From the NCBI GenBank assembly GCA_034406715.1, contig CP137866.1, positions 992,001-1,056,000 on the forward strand: 64,000 nt of DNA, in the 5' to 3' direction. This document shows positions 53,108-64,000 of the stretch, in pieces. The translations under genes were made by a program, and so were the position numbers. Each line of letters opens with the position of its first letter. Within the stretch, counting starts at the first letter, position 1. Source of the stretch: Rhodotorula mucilaginosa (lineage: Eukaryota > Basidiomycota > Microbotryomycetes > Sporidiobolales > Sporidiobolaceae). The notes beneath the pieces were generated by a model. It saw nothing but the letters and a program-made list of their open reading frames with translations. It was not told the DNA's origin and made no database searches.

Positions 53108-55320
53108 CTAGTCGAGTTGTAACAGGCCCTTGATGGCCTCGCGGCACTTCCTGTCGACGTCACCGCCCCTGCCGCAACCCGCCTTGCCGCCGCTCCACTT
53201 CACGTCCCACTCTTGCAACCCGTCGCCGACCACGTCCTCGACAAACTTCTTGCCGCCGTCCCCTTCGGCACCTTTACCGAGGACGACGGTCGGCCGAGTC
53301 GGGTACCGACCACGGCGGCGTTCCCACGCGCGCGCCGCGTCCGACTCGCGTCCGCGCTCATCCTCATACCGTTCCTGAACCGCCGCGCGCTCAATCAGGC
53401 CACTGATGTGTTCGCCCTCGTACGCAAACACGCGACGCCGGCGCGGAACCCCCTTGAGCGCGTACCAGAGCCGGCCGACGCCGAGCTCGGTGTAGATCGC
53501 GGGCAAGGTGCGCGTGAAAAAGTGTGGCACGGCGAGGAAGCGCGAGCGCGGAGGTGAGAGGTCGTGCGTCGCGGGAGAGACGGGAGACAGGTACAGGAAC
53601 GAGTGGACGAGGCGAGGGTGAATGGCGGCAAAGAGGGAAGTGAGGCCGGTGGCGTGGCCGCGCGAGACGAGAATGAAGCCGGACCGGGCGAGCGGCGACG
53701 GCGGGCGGATCCCATCATTCGTAAGATCGTCCTCCTCAGCGGCGCTCTCGAGGCCAGGGGGTGGTTGCAAGCGGGCCATCTCGCCCGAGACGGTCAAAGC
53801 CTGCGTCAGAGCCGAGACGACGTGCGGGCCCGCACTCGTCGACGAAGCGTCCGACAGCCCGTAGCCAGGCCGGTCCCAGTAGCAGACGCGGATCTCGACG
53901 TCACCCGACTTGAGTTCGCCGTCCTTGAGCATGCGGAGGACCCACTCGGCGTCGTGGTTGGCGGGAACGCCGCGCTCGCCCTCGACGAGGATCGTGCGGC
54001 GAACGCTGCCGCGCTCGAGCGGCTTGATGGTCGAATTGACCGGAGAAGCCGTAGCCTGGAAGGAGGGAGGGTCCTCGAGGCCGACGCCGCGGCAGGCGAG
54101 GTGAACTCGGTATTCGCGGCCCTTGGACTGCAACAAACCGCGGTTGAGTTCCCTGTTGTAGACAGTGAAAAGGTCAGTCGTCGGAATATCGGTTACTTGT
54201 TGCCCCGCTAAAAGTACGTACGGGAAGAACTGGCGAGACCAGAGCCTGCGACGGGGGAGGTCAAACAGTCAGTCCACACGACTTGGCAGTGCTCGAATCT
54301 GACAACCAGGTACTCACCACGGCTCGACTTTCCAGCGTTGTCCGGGCTGTTCGACGCTGGCATCGACGCTGCGGATGATGACGTTGATCATGAGGAGGAT
54401 GGCAGCCGCCATGACTCCGACGTGCGCCGCCGCGAGGGGAAGCGAGATGCCGAGGAAACCGAGGAGCGACCGCATGCCGCGACGGCACGAGGCCCAGCAA
54501 CCGCGGTCGGGTTCATAGTCCGGGTCGAGCTCGGCGGGCGGGTCCAGGATCGGGGCGTACCGGTCGGTCAAGGCGGCCGAGAGGGCGGCGTGGAGCGCCG
54601 AGACGATCAGGAGCGAGATGGTGACGAAACTGAGGGGGCCTTCGACGACGCGCAGTTGGGTGACCGAGACGGAGAGGATGAGAGTCACGAGCGCGCAGAT
54701 GGCAGTTGCGACGGCGGTGTAGAAGGCCAGCAACGGACTCTCGTGCGGGAAGACGAACGAGAATAGGGCGGCGCTGCGAAGAGAGGCAACGGAGGTCAAT
54801 CTCAGACGAATGTGCAGACCTCCAGGTCTTGGATCTGCATTGATTTCCTTCGCCCGAAGGACAGTCCAGCAGAGACTGACCTGTTGAGAGTGCATCCGAG
54901 GAACGAGGACCAGACGGGGAGTCCGAGACTGCCGCGGTGCGGGGGCAACCCGGTGTTTGCGACAAAGGGGGTGTTGAAGCTGATGAGGCTGGTGACGAGG
55001 AAGTAGCCGTTCGCGAGCAAGAGCGCAAACGCCAACGCGAGGTCAAACTTGAGCGACCACGGCCGTTTCCTCTCTTCGGGGTGACCGGCTTCGGCGAGCG
55101 CGCGGCGGTCCCTCGCCGCTTCGGTGCGGTAGTCTCGCGAGGTCGAGCTCCCGAGCAGGGCCGTGCGCTCGTTCGCGTCGCGGGCGTCGGCGAGGCGTTC
55201 CGCCTGCGGGTTGTCGTCGGCGGCGGCGTGGTGGGGCTGATTTCGCTCAATCTCGTCGTCATAGGTCGTCGTGCCGTCCGCCGGGCGCTGGCCCAGGTTG
55301 CGCTGCGTCTGCCGAGACAT
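53108..55320 (-). CDS. Multi-pass membrane protein fused to inactive-looking alpha/beta hydrolase
   Basis: The N-terminus is disordered and charged (MSRQTQRNLGQRPADG, then NERTALLGS, an acidic-dileucine-like NERTALL sorting motif). Transmembrane segments follow: LDLALAFALLLANGYFLVTS-like, LLAFYTAVATAICALVTLIL, GPLSFVTISLLIVSALHAAL and LAAAHVGVMAAAILLMINVI. An exon of about 24 nt (LWSRQFFP) joins them in frame to a hydrolase fold with CYWDRPGYGLSD and FILVSRGHATGLTS. In active members the elbow is G-x-S-x-G; here it reads GHATG, so the nucleophilic Ser is Ala. The C-terminus is Arg/Gly-rich and Cys-containing, ending LLQLD. A lysosome/vacuole membrane protein with a non-catalytic or altered fold is a fair inference. 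Confidence 0.75.
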
Positions 55321-56572
55321 GCTGGCAGTCCGTCTCGGTCTTGACTCTCTAAAGGGGTGAGAGCGCAAGAGCAGAAGAGGCGACGGCGAGGGGAACTTCA
55401 TGCGCAGCCGGCGTCATCGAGGATCGACAGCAGGAAAGCGATCGAAATCAATCTTGACCTGCAGAGCCTCGATGCGGCGGATGCTCTCCCTTTGAATCGA
55501 CTCATTATGCTCTTGCAGCTCGCAGGAAGCGCGCGCTTCCGAGGTGGGAAGGAGGCCGCGCGCTTGAATCACGGTGGCAACCACCTCTTCCTCTACTCTG
55601 CCTCGTCGCCGCCTGCCTGCACTTGAGGCGCACCAACTCGCCTCCCATCACTCTGCAGCTGCAATGCTTCTTTCTGTGGTAACGCGTGCTTCAAGTTGGG
55701 TGAGAGCGTTTGGAGAGAGAATAGCGAGCAAAGACGGCGCTGGAGCAGGAGCGAAAGCCGCTCCCAGCCGGCTGCACACCTTCGGAGCGAGCCGTTCCCG
55801 AGCCTTCTTGTAGCTCCGCGAATTGCTCGTCAAGTACGAGTGTGCAGAATGCCAGCGAGGACGTATCCTCGCGCGATGATGCCCGTGCCCAAGACGCGGT
55901 GCGGCGTGTTCGTTCGGCGTGCTGGGTGCGAAGGCGCATGTGTGCACACACGCTCGATGGGACGCCGTGGCTCAAGCAGGCAGGGTGTTGTAGTAAGATA
56001 CGGGAGCAACCCTGACTCGGCGTAGAACGTGCTTCGCAAGACTAGCAGCGGTGCAGGATCGCGGAGTCCACAGCGAGCAATGCGCCCGGGCCGCCGGAGA
56101 CGTAGTCGCAAGCCGGGAATAGTTCGCGTGTAGCCGTGAGGTTCGTTTGCGATGATCCTAGCTGCAGAGCGCGCGCCGAGACAGCGGCCAAAGAGCCTGA
56201 TGGCAGCAGAGTCGGCGGATTAGGAGATCGAGCTGCTCGAGCTCGGCGGCTGCAGAACGGAGATCGTGATCGTTGGAAGCTTGGATGTGACCGAAAGAGG
56301 GCACATAGTCTGTCCCGGAAACTGTGTGTCTAGCCCACCCCGAGGAAGTGGCAACTCGAACCAGCTTGGCGCCACCGCGAGCGCACGCGCTGGATTTGGC
56401 TGAGGGGAGGCGTTGAGCACGACCCCCGCAATGTCTTGATCAACTCGACCAACGCGTCGTGGCAGCTCGCTTCGTGATCGTCGCTACACTCGATTCGTGC
56501 TAGCCAAACAGAGGCCGAACCAATCGCTTTTCCTTTCCTACTCCACGCCGTCCCGCTCGTTCCCGTTTCGCC
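55321..56572. promoter_or_regulatory. Divergent intergenic region, 1.25 kb
   Basis: Between the membrane-hydrolase gene (minus) and GDP-mannose dehydratase (plus). No supported gene, repeat or RNA was found. A GGTTCGA sequence near 56345 (minus) resembles a tRNA T-loop, but the arms do not pair. Confidence 0.45.
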
Positions 56573-58685
<2,113 letters not shown>

Positions 58686-59150
58686 GCTGCTCCCGTTTCC
58701 TTGCATGCACCGCTCGTCTGCATTCGCCTGCATGTCATCGCATCCCTCGGGTTTTGTTCCGACTGCACACCCCGCCGCCGTCATCATCATCACTTAGATT
58801 CCCCTTTTTCTCCCTCTTGGTCGTCTGTCTTTTCCTCTTCTCTCTCTTGCGTCGTTCCATTCGTCTCTCGGGGTACTATCGCAGTCGTGTGTCTCTTTCC
58901 AGCCTTCATCTGTGCAACTGTGCTTTCACATTCACGCCCTCCGTCTTTTTCTGGCGGCATCTCTTCTCTGCCTTTTTTTTCTGCTTCGGTTTCGTGCTTC
59001 GAAGGCAGCGATAACTTGCATCAGAGCACGAGCCCTCTCTGACCATGCTCGAACGGAAAGAGGAGTTCGCACAAACTCAGCTGCTCTCAGGATCGCCCCA
59101 CACGATTTTCGTTCCTTTCGCTCCGACGCTTCGTCACGCCCGACACGGAG
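58686..59150. other. Intergenic: GMD 3' end and transporter promoter
   Basis: Pyrimidine-rich, with long CT-rich runs at 58795-58990. No coding signal. Confidence 0.55.
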
Positions 59151-61651
59151 ATGCCTGCCGAGATGTCAGAGGCCGAGCTGCCACTGCACCGCTTGTCTGG
59201 AGCTTCGTCCAGAGCGTCGCTGTCGTCAGCTGCAGTCGGCGACGGGCTGCCGCCAACAACCGCTTCATCACTTCCCATCCGAACAGACGCCTACGCCGAC
59301 GACGGGGCAGAGACGGGCGACGCCGACGCCGATGCAGCTGCAGCATTACTAGACAGCTCCGACACGGAGAAGCGCCCCGCAGGCGCACGAGGCCGCGCGC
59401 GAACAGCGTCCTTCTCGTTCGACTTTTCCGGACGACTCCTTCAACTCGCCGCTTCGGACGATGTAGGTGCCGGTGCCGCGGCCGGGACTGCCGCCGACCG
59501 AGGGACAAGAGAAGGACGAGGCGGAAAAGTGAAAGAGCACAGGTCGCTGATTGGGGGAATGGCGCTCATTGTCGGCATCGTGATCGGGAGCGGAATCTTT
59601 TCCTCACCCGGGGTCGTTGCCAGGGAGACGGGCAGTGTCGGATCCGCTCTGCTCGTCTGGGCGGGAGCTGGCTTGCTATCTTGGGCGGGCACGTCTTGCG
59701 AGCCCATCCGTCCGAAACGGGAACGCTGACTTCACCCACGCAGGCGGATCCAGTTTCGCAGAATTGGGAGTGATGTTACCCAATAACGGCGGGCACCAGG
59801 TCGTGCGTCTTCTTTCTCTACACCTCAGCTCAGAGGCTCGAAATTGCGCTGATCAACAACGCTGGAAAAACAGTACTTGGCGGCCGCATTCGGCGACCTG
59901 TGCGCTCGTTTTCGGCGTCGCCCTCGTCCTGGCCCGTTCTGACGTCTTTACTTTCCTGTTTCCAGTGCAGCATATTGTTATTCCTTCAGTGCCGTGACCG
60001 CGCTCAAACCCGGATCCCAAGCCATGTGAGGCCCGTTTTCTCCCACGAGATTCCCTTCCTCAAGCGGCTACTGACGACTTCTGTGCTGCTCTTCGACAGC
60101 ATCGCCATCATGTGAGCTATACCGTATCTCCCCTCGGAGACCACCCGTCACTCACAATCGACCGTTCTGTACAGCTCGGCCGAGTACCTCTGCCGCATCT
60201 TTTTCCACACGGCATTTGAGGCAGATCCGAGAGCTGCCGCCCGCGAGATCCCCACCTACGCCGTCAAGCTCGTCGCCATCGCCGGGTTGTTCTTCATCTC
60301 GGCTTTGCATGCGTGGAGTACAAAAGCCGGCAAGCGGACTCAGGTCATCGTGACCGTTTTCAAGGTGCGCTGCGGCTGCGTGCGAAAGATAGAACAAGAA
60401 GATCGAGTTCTGACTCATGCGCCTGCAGGTCCTCGCCCTCGTCCTCGTCTTCATTGGCGGCTTGACACACATCGTCATCTCCAAGCCAGCATCCGATTTC
60501 TCCTTCGCCGAGTCTTCGAGCAAGCCTGCGGGTTACGCTCTCGCGCTCTTCTCCGCTCTATGGACATTTGACGGCTGGGACGCCGCCAACTACATCGCTC
60601 GCGACATTTCACCTGGATCATTACCGTACGTGGTGCTTCCGTCGTGCAGGTGATGAGAGTCGCGATGGCTGACGGCTCTGCCCGCAGCCTGATCATCAAC
60701 TCGAGTCTAGGCGTCATTGTCGTCCTCTTTCTGCTCGCAAACGTGTCATATTTCCTTGTTCTGCCCTTTGATGTTGTGCGTCATGCTGCTCTCCGAAGTT
60801 GTCGCGTAGTGGCACTGACCTCGAGCTCGGCAGGCGACGGGAACGACCACGATCGGTCTCGACTTTGGACGGGCGCTTGCTGGCCCGGTCGGTGGCCTGC
60901 TCTTTGCAATCATCGTGTCGATTTCGGCGCTCGGTGCTTTGAATGGAACGCTCTACACTTCCTCGTGAGCTCTCGATCAGGTCTCCAGCGAAGTGGTGCG
61001 CAATCGCTGACGGAACGGGCAACAGACGACTGATTGTCGCAGCAAGCGAGCAAGGCTTCCTGCCGCGATTCTTCGCCAACTTCAACGAGCGACAAAAGAC
61101 ACCGATCAACGGTATCTTGCTCAGCTCGGCGCTGTCGACTGTCTTTATCTGCCTCGGCGACTTTAGCAATTTGACCCTGTTCTACGGAGTGCGTGATTGC
61201 TGCTGCTCTTGCCTGCGATTTTCCCCTAGAGCGTGTTGCTGACGTATTCAACATGACCAGGTGTGCGCATGGGTCTGGAATTTCCTGGTCGTGATCGGCT
61301 TGCTCGTGCTGAGGGTGCAGCAACCCACGCTCAAGCGGCAAGTTTCCCGGCTCAATAGCTGCATTCCGGCTCCATCATTGACCGTGCATATCCCGTAGGC
61401 CTTACAAGACCTTTATCGCCACTCCAATCGCCTTTGCGAGCACGGCACTCTTCTTGATTGTGCTCTCGTGCTTCTCCAAACCGTGGCAGTCCCTCGCGGC
61501 GTTCGCATTCTGCGTCGCGGGAGTCGTGCCTTATTATGTGCACATTCGGCACAACAGTGAGTTCTCCGTTATTCTCCGTTTGCGGTTCTCCTGCTCATCG
61601 CGCCTGTCTTTCGCAGATTCTCGGAAAGGAGAAGGAATCGAGATGACCTAG
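59151..61651 (+). CDS. LAT-family amino-acid transporter
   Basis: A plasma-membrane amino-acid permease of the APC/LAT group. The first about 145 residues are cytosolic and Ser/Ala/Asp-rich. The first helix carries the family signature GMALIVGIVIGSGIFSSPGV, followed by ETGSVGSALLVWAGAGLLSW, SSFAELGVMLPNNGG, LCRIFFHTAFEA, VKLVAIAGLFFISALHAW, VLALVLVFIGGLTHIVI, LFSALWTFDGWDAANYI, SLGVIVVLFLLANVSYFLV, GALNGTLYTSSRLIVAASEQ, NGILLSSALSTVFICLGD and WNFLVVIGLLVLRV, about 12 helices in all. The gene is cut by many introns; the one between LLSWAG and GSSFAELG (59689-59743) appears to use a GC donor. The C-terminus NSRKGEGIEMT is short. Substrate not determined. The 3' end is 39 bp from the convergent MOD5 stop. 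Confidence 0.87.
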
Positions 61652-61690
61652 TCTTGACGCTCTTGCAAAAGCTCCTTTCGCGCGATAGAG

Positions 61691-63806
61691 CTACGGGGAG
61701 GGAGGACCTGCCTCCTCCTGCTTCTCGTCCGTCGCGTCTGCCAACCCTGCCGCGCGCTGTTCGAGGTATTTCTGGCGCTCATCCGCGCGCGCTGCTCGCT
61801 TGAGCGCCATGCGATGCGAGCGGGTCCGAAGGTGGTTGTCCCAATCTCGCTCTTCGACCATGAACGGCCGAGCGGGGTCGCGTGAGCAAATCAGACATAA
61901 CCGTTTGGCGAGAGCCTCGGGTCTACAAGGTGCGCCGACAGGGGTCAGCCTGGTGCGGGGATGAAAGGATCCGCATCGCTCGACTTACGCGGCAGCTTGA
62001 GGCGCGGCCAGATGCTTTGCAGCCGTCTCCGACAAGCTTTCTGGATCCGGTAACGCTTGCGAGTCGTCCAAGAAAGCTGAAGGCCGGTTCTCGGGTCAGC
62101 ACCTGTCACGGGCGTTCGGGAAGGCGAGAGAAACTCACAGGTCAAAATATCGAGCGCCGGCTTGCGGACGTTGTCTTGCCAGTGCTCGAGATCTATTGCG
62201 AATGCTGGGTCAGACGTGGCTTCTCTATTCGTCGTAGCGAGTGCTCATAGCCGCTCACCAGAAGCGTCGAGCAAGAACACCTCGACCTCGCCGTTCCCGG
62301 ATGCCCGCACCTCGGGCAGCAGCTTGGTCTTGATCCACTTGACTTGGCGCTTGGCGTAATGCCTCGTCGAGCTCTTCATCTCTTGCAGACCTTGCTCGAA
62401 CAGGCGTCGGAGCTCGGCGTCATTTTCAAGCGTCCGAGTCGGGTCACGGTGCTTGAGGAAGAGGTACGGCTCGAACTCCTTGTAGCCTGCGCGGAGAGGC
62501 GGAACCTTGTCAGAGCAAAGCGAAATGCTAAAACGTGAAAAAGAATGCATACCTATTGACTGATAGATTCCCTTGGAGTAGTTGGTCGGTTCTGCGCCTG
62601 GTCGATTCGCTATCTGCCACAGCTCGTCGATCTCGTCCAGCAAGCCGCGCTGATATCGTTAAGAAGGGCGCTGTCAGCCTCGCGTGCGGGGGAAAGGAAG
62701 GCTACCTGCGCGCAAGCTCACCTCGATCATTTTGTCTACCCGGCGGTCCAGCCGTGGGTGTAACGACTCTTTCTCGGCGAAAAGCCAAAAGATCAGTGTT
62801 CGGAAGCTGTTGATTCCAACCCTTAGGTCAGTCAGTTGCGTCGGAAGAGGAGGAACCACCTCTGGAGGATGCCGCCACGCACCGAGGACCCTCTGCAGGT
62901 TGCGCCGTCTGCTCCTGAACCACGTCCTCCCACCTCTTGCCCTGCCACACAATGTCCAACGCGCGGTGCACTTTTCTGATATCGCGCCAATGCCACCGCT
63001 CCGCACTTTTCGGATCCACCTCGGACAGCAACCGGTACAACGCCGGCGTCAACGTCGTCGGCGATCGTAATCGCGGAGGGAGGACGTGCAAAGGGAACGA
63101 AGGCGGGAACGAGTCGGGCGTGGAAATGTCGGGGAGGGCAGGTATTGCCAGGAAGAGGGACAAGAGCTCTGGCGGGAGGGAGGTGATGGTGTCTTTTAGC
63201 GGAGGCGGAAAGTGGTCGAGGTCTGCGACATTTCGAACGGGGGGTGGCGTCGGCGGAGGAGAGGAGGGCGCAGTTGGGGAGGTCGAACGGGAGTGACCAG
63301 TCGCCGGTAGCTGCGCGGGCGTGTCTCCGACGAGCTGGTTCGGAAAGATCAGGTGCTGCAAGTAGTACGACGTGCCTCCGACGCAAATCGGCAAGACGTC
63401 GACCTTCTCCAGCTCATCAATCTGTCCGCGGGGGAAGGGCCTGCTGTCAGCTTCTACCTGTCTTTTCGAACAAGCGAAGAGCACTCGCCCTGGCGAGAGC
63501 GTCGCGCAAAAAGTCGTTGACGCTCCAGTCCTGTCCCGGTTCGAGGAACCCCATCAAGTGATGCGGCACGCCGCGCATCTCTTCCTCGGTCGCCTTGTTG
63601 GTGATTGTATCCAAGCCGCGGTAGCACTGCATCGAATCGTGATTGATCACTTGAGCCGTGGTGGGGGTCGGCGTCGACTCGGTGGATCGCGATTGACGGA
63701 GTGCGAGAGCGAGTTCGACGCCGAGGTCGGTTTTGCCGACGCCGGTGGTACCGATCACAGCCACCAAAGGAGGCTTTGACCGAGTCCGCGGTCGTGCAGC
63801 TCGCAT
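61691..63806 (-). CDS. MOD5: tRNA isopentenyltransferase
   Basis: Transfers dimethylallyl to A37 of UNN-reading tRNAs. The P-loop is PPLVAVIGTTGVGKTDLGVE, then AQVINHDSMQCYRGLDTITN (substrate-binding Asp, Gln), HHLMGFLEPGQDWSVNDFL, DVLPICVGGTSYYLQHLIFP, LLSEVDPKSAERWHWRDIRK, EKESLHPRLDRRVDKMIERG, LLDEIDELWQ, YSKGIYQSIGYKEFEPYL and HYAKRQVKWIKTKL. The C-terminus is a matrin-like C2H2 finger (LCLICSRDPARPFMVEERDW, then NHLRTRSHRMALKR), as in eukaryotic Mod5/TRIT1. A Ser/Pro/Thr-rich insert follows the DMAPP domain. The ATG at 63806 is the most likely start because codons and homology change right upstream, but the frame stays open to the window edge, so a longer or spliced 5' end cannot be excluded. 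Confidence 0.9.
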
Positions 63807-64000
63807 AAGTTCCACTGTCTCAGGACGCAGCTTCTTACCACGATTCAGTGCTCCAATAGCATCACGACGTGCCTGAGAATAGTTAGCACGCATAGCTTCT
63901 CGTTGAGCTTCTGTGTGAGTTACACCTAGAGTGTTACCAGCCTCTCGAGCGATGTTGTAGTCACCGTAAGCGGCAATGTAAGCAGTCTCAAGGTCAAGTA
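63807..64000 (-). CDS. GIY-YIG/NUMOD3 homing-endonuclease-like fragment, edge-truncated
   Basis: Read on the minus strand from the window edge, the open frame encodes LDLETAYIAAYGDYNIAREA, GNTLGVTHTEAQREAMRANY, SQARRDAIGALNRGKKLRPE and TVELM. The LE-x2-YI-x2-YG-x-YNI-x3-AG-x2-LG pattern matches the end of a GIY-YIG nuclease domain, including its conserved Glu and Asn. The HTEAQREAM and RRDAIGALNRGKKLRPETVE segments look like the NUMOD3 DNA-binding motif of homing endonucleases. It is in frame with MOD5. Codons favour GCT, CGT, ACT and GGT, unlike the C/G-ending codons of the surrounding genes. It may be a nuclear insert of organelle or phage-type origin, or an assembly join. Only the C-terminal part is in view. 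Confidence 0.55.

Noticed and set aside
52555-53163. 203-codon minus-strand frame between the PhoD-like and membrane-hydrolase genes
   Set aside because: Overlaps the C-terminus of the supported gene in another frame and has no recognisable features.
56330-56400. tRNA-like GGTTCGA on the minus strand
   Set aside because: The T-arm does not pair and no acceptor stem or anticodon arm fits.

Overview
The window looks like nuclear DNA of a GC-rich, intron-dense basidiomycete yeast, most likely a red yeast of the Rhodotorula/Sporidiobolales type. Genes are packed 40 bp to about 1.3 kb apart, carry many 40-130 nt introns with GT(R)AGT-like donors and CTGAC/CTAAC-like branch sequences, and encode conserved eukaryotic housekeeping proteins in strongly GC-biased codons. 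The species assignment is inference. No rRNA or tRNA gene, CRISPR array, operon, retroelement or DNA transposon was recognised.

Left third (1-24.4 kb): an unrecognised repeat-bearing gene cut by the left edge; a small DMAC1/Dmo2-like mitochondrial assembly protein divergent from an HSL-type alpha/beta hydrolase; translation factor eIF2B-epsilon (GCD6); a CUE/poly-Q Def1-like protein; two poorly conserved low-complexity genes on the minus strand; SKP1; mRNA guanylyltransferase (CEG1); and guanine deaminase.

Middle (24.4-47.4 kb): a membrane glycosyltransferase-like protein; the SUMO E2 UBC9 next to a long Wss1-like SUMO/DNA-protein-crosslink metalloprotease; two ALY/REF (Yra1-type) mRNA-export adaptors arranged tail to tail, one with a 1,085 nt intron; and a 9 kb gene for a BEACH-WD40 protein with a FYVE-like C-terminus.

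Right third (47.4-64 kb): a small unrecognised coiled-coil gene, a PhoD-like membrane phosphatase, a membrane protein fused to an alpha/beta-hydrolase fold that has lost its nucleophile, GDP-mannose 4,6-dehydratase, a LAT-family amino-acid transporter and tRNA isopentenyltransferase (MOD5). At the extreme right edge the MOD5 reading frame runs without a stop into a segment that looks like a GIY-YIG/NUMOD3 homing endonuclease and has a different codon style.

Functional themes: mRNA maturation and export (CEG1, two REF proteins), protein modification and turnover (SKP1, UBC9, WSS1, DEF1) and translation (eIF2B-epsilon, MOD5). The most unusual observations are the edge homing-endonuclease fragment, a 41 bp AT-rich interrupted palindrome upstream of SKP1, three consecutive micro-exons plus a GC-AG intron in UBC9, the SKP1 terminal intron that is open in frame to the same stop codon, the tail-to-tail ALY/REF pair, and the UBC9-WSS1 adjacency. 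Exon boundaries were worked out by eye from splice signals, frame continuity and family conservation; internal exons of the non-conserved genes are uncertain.
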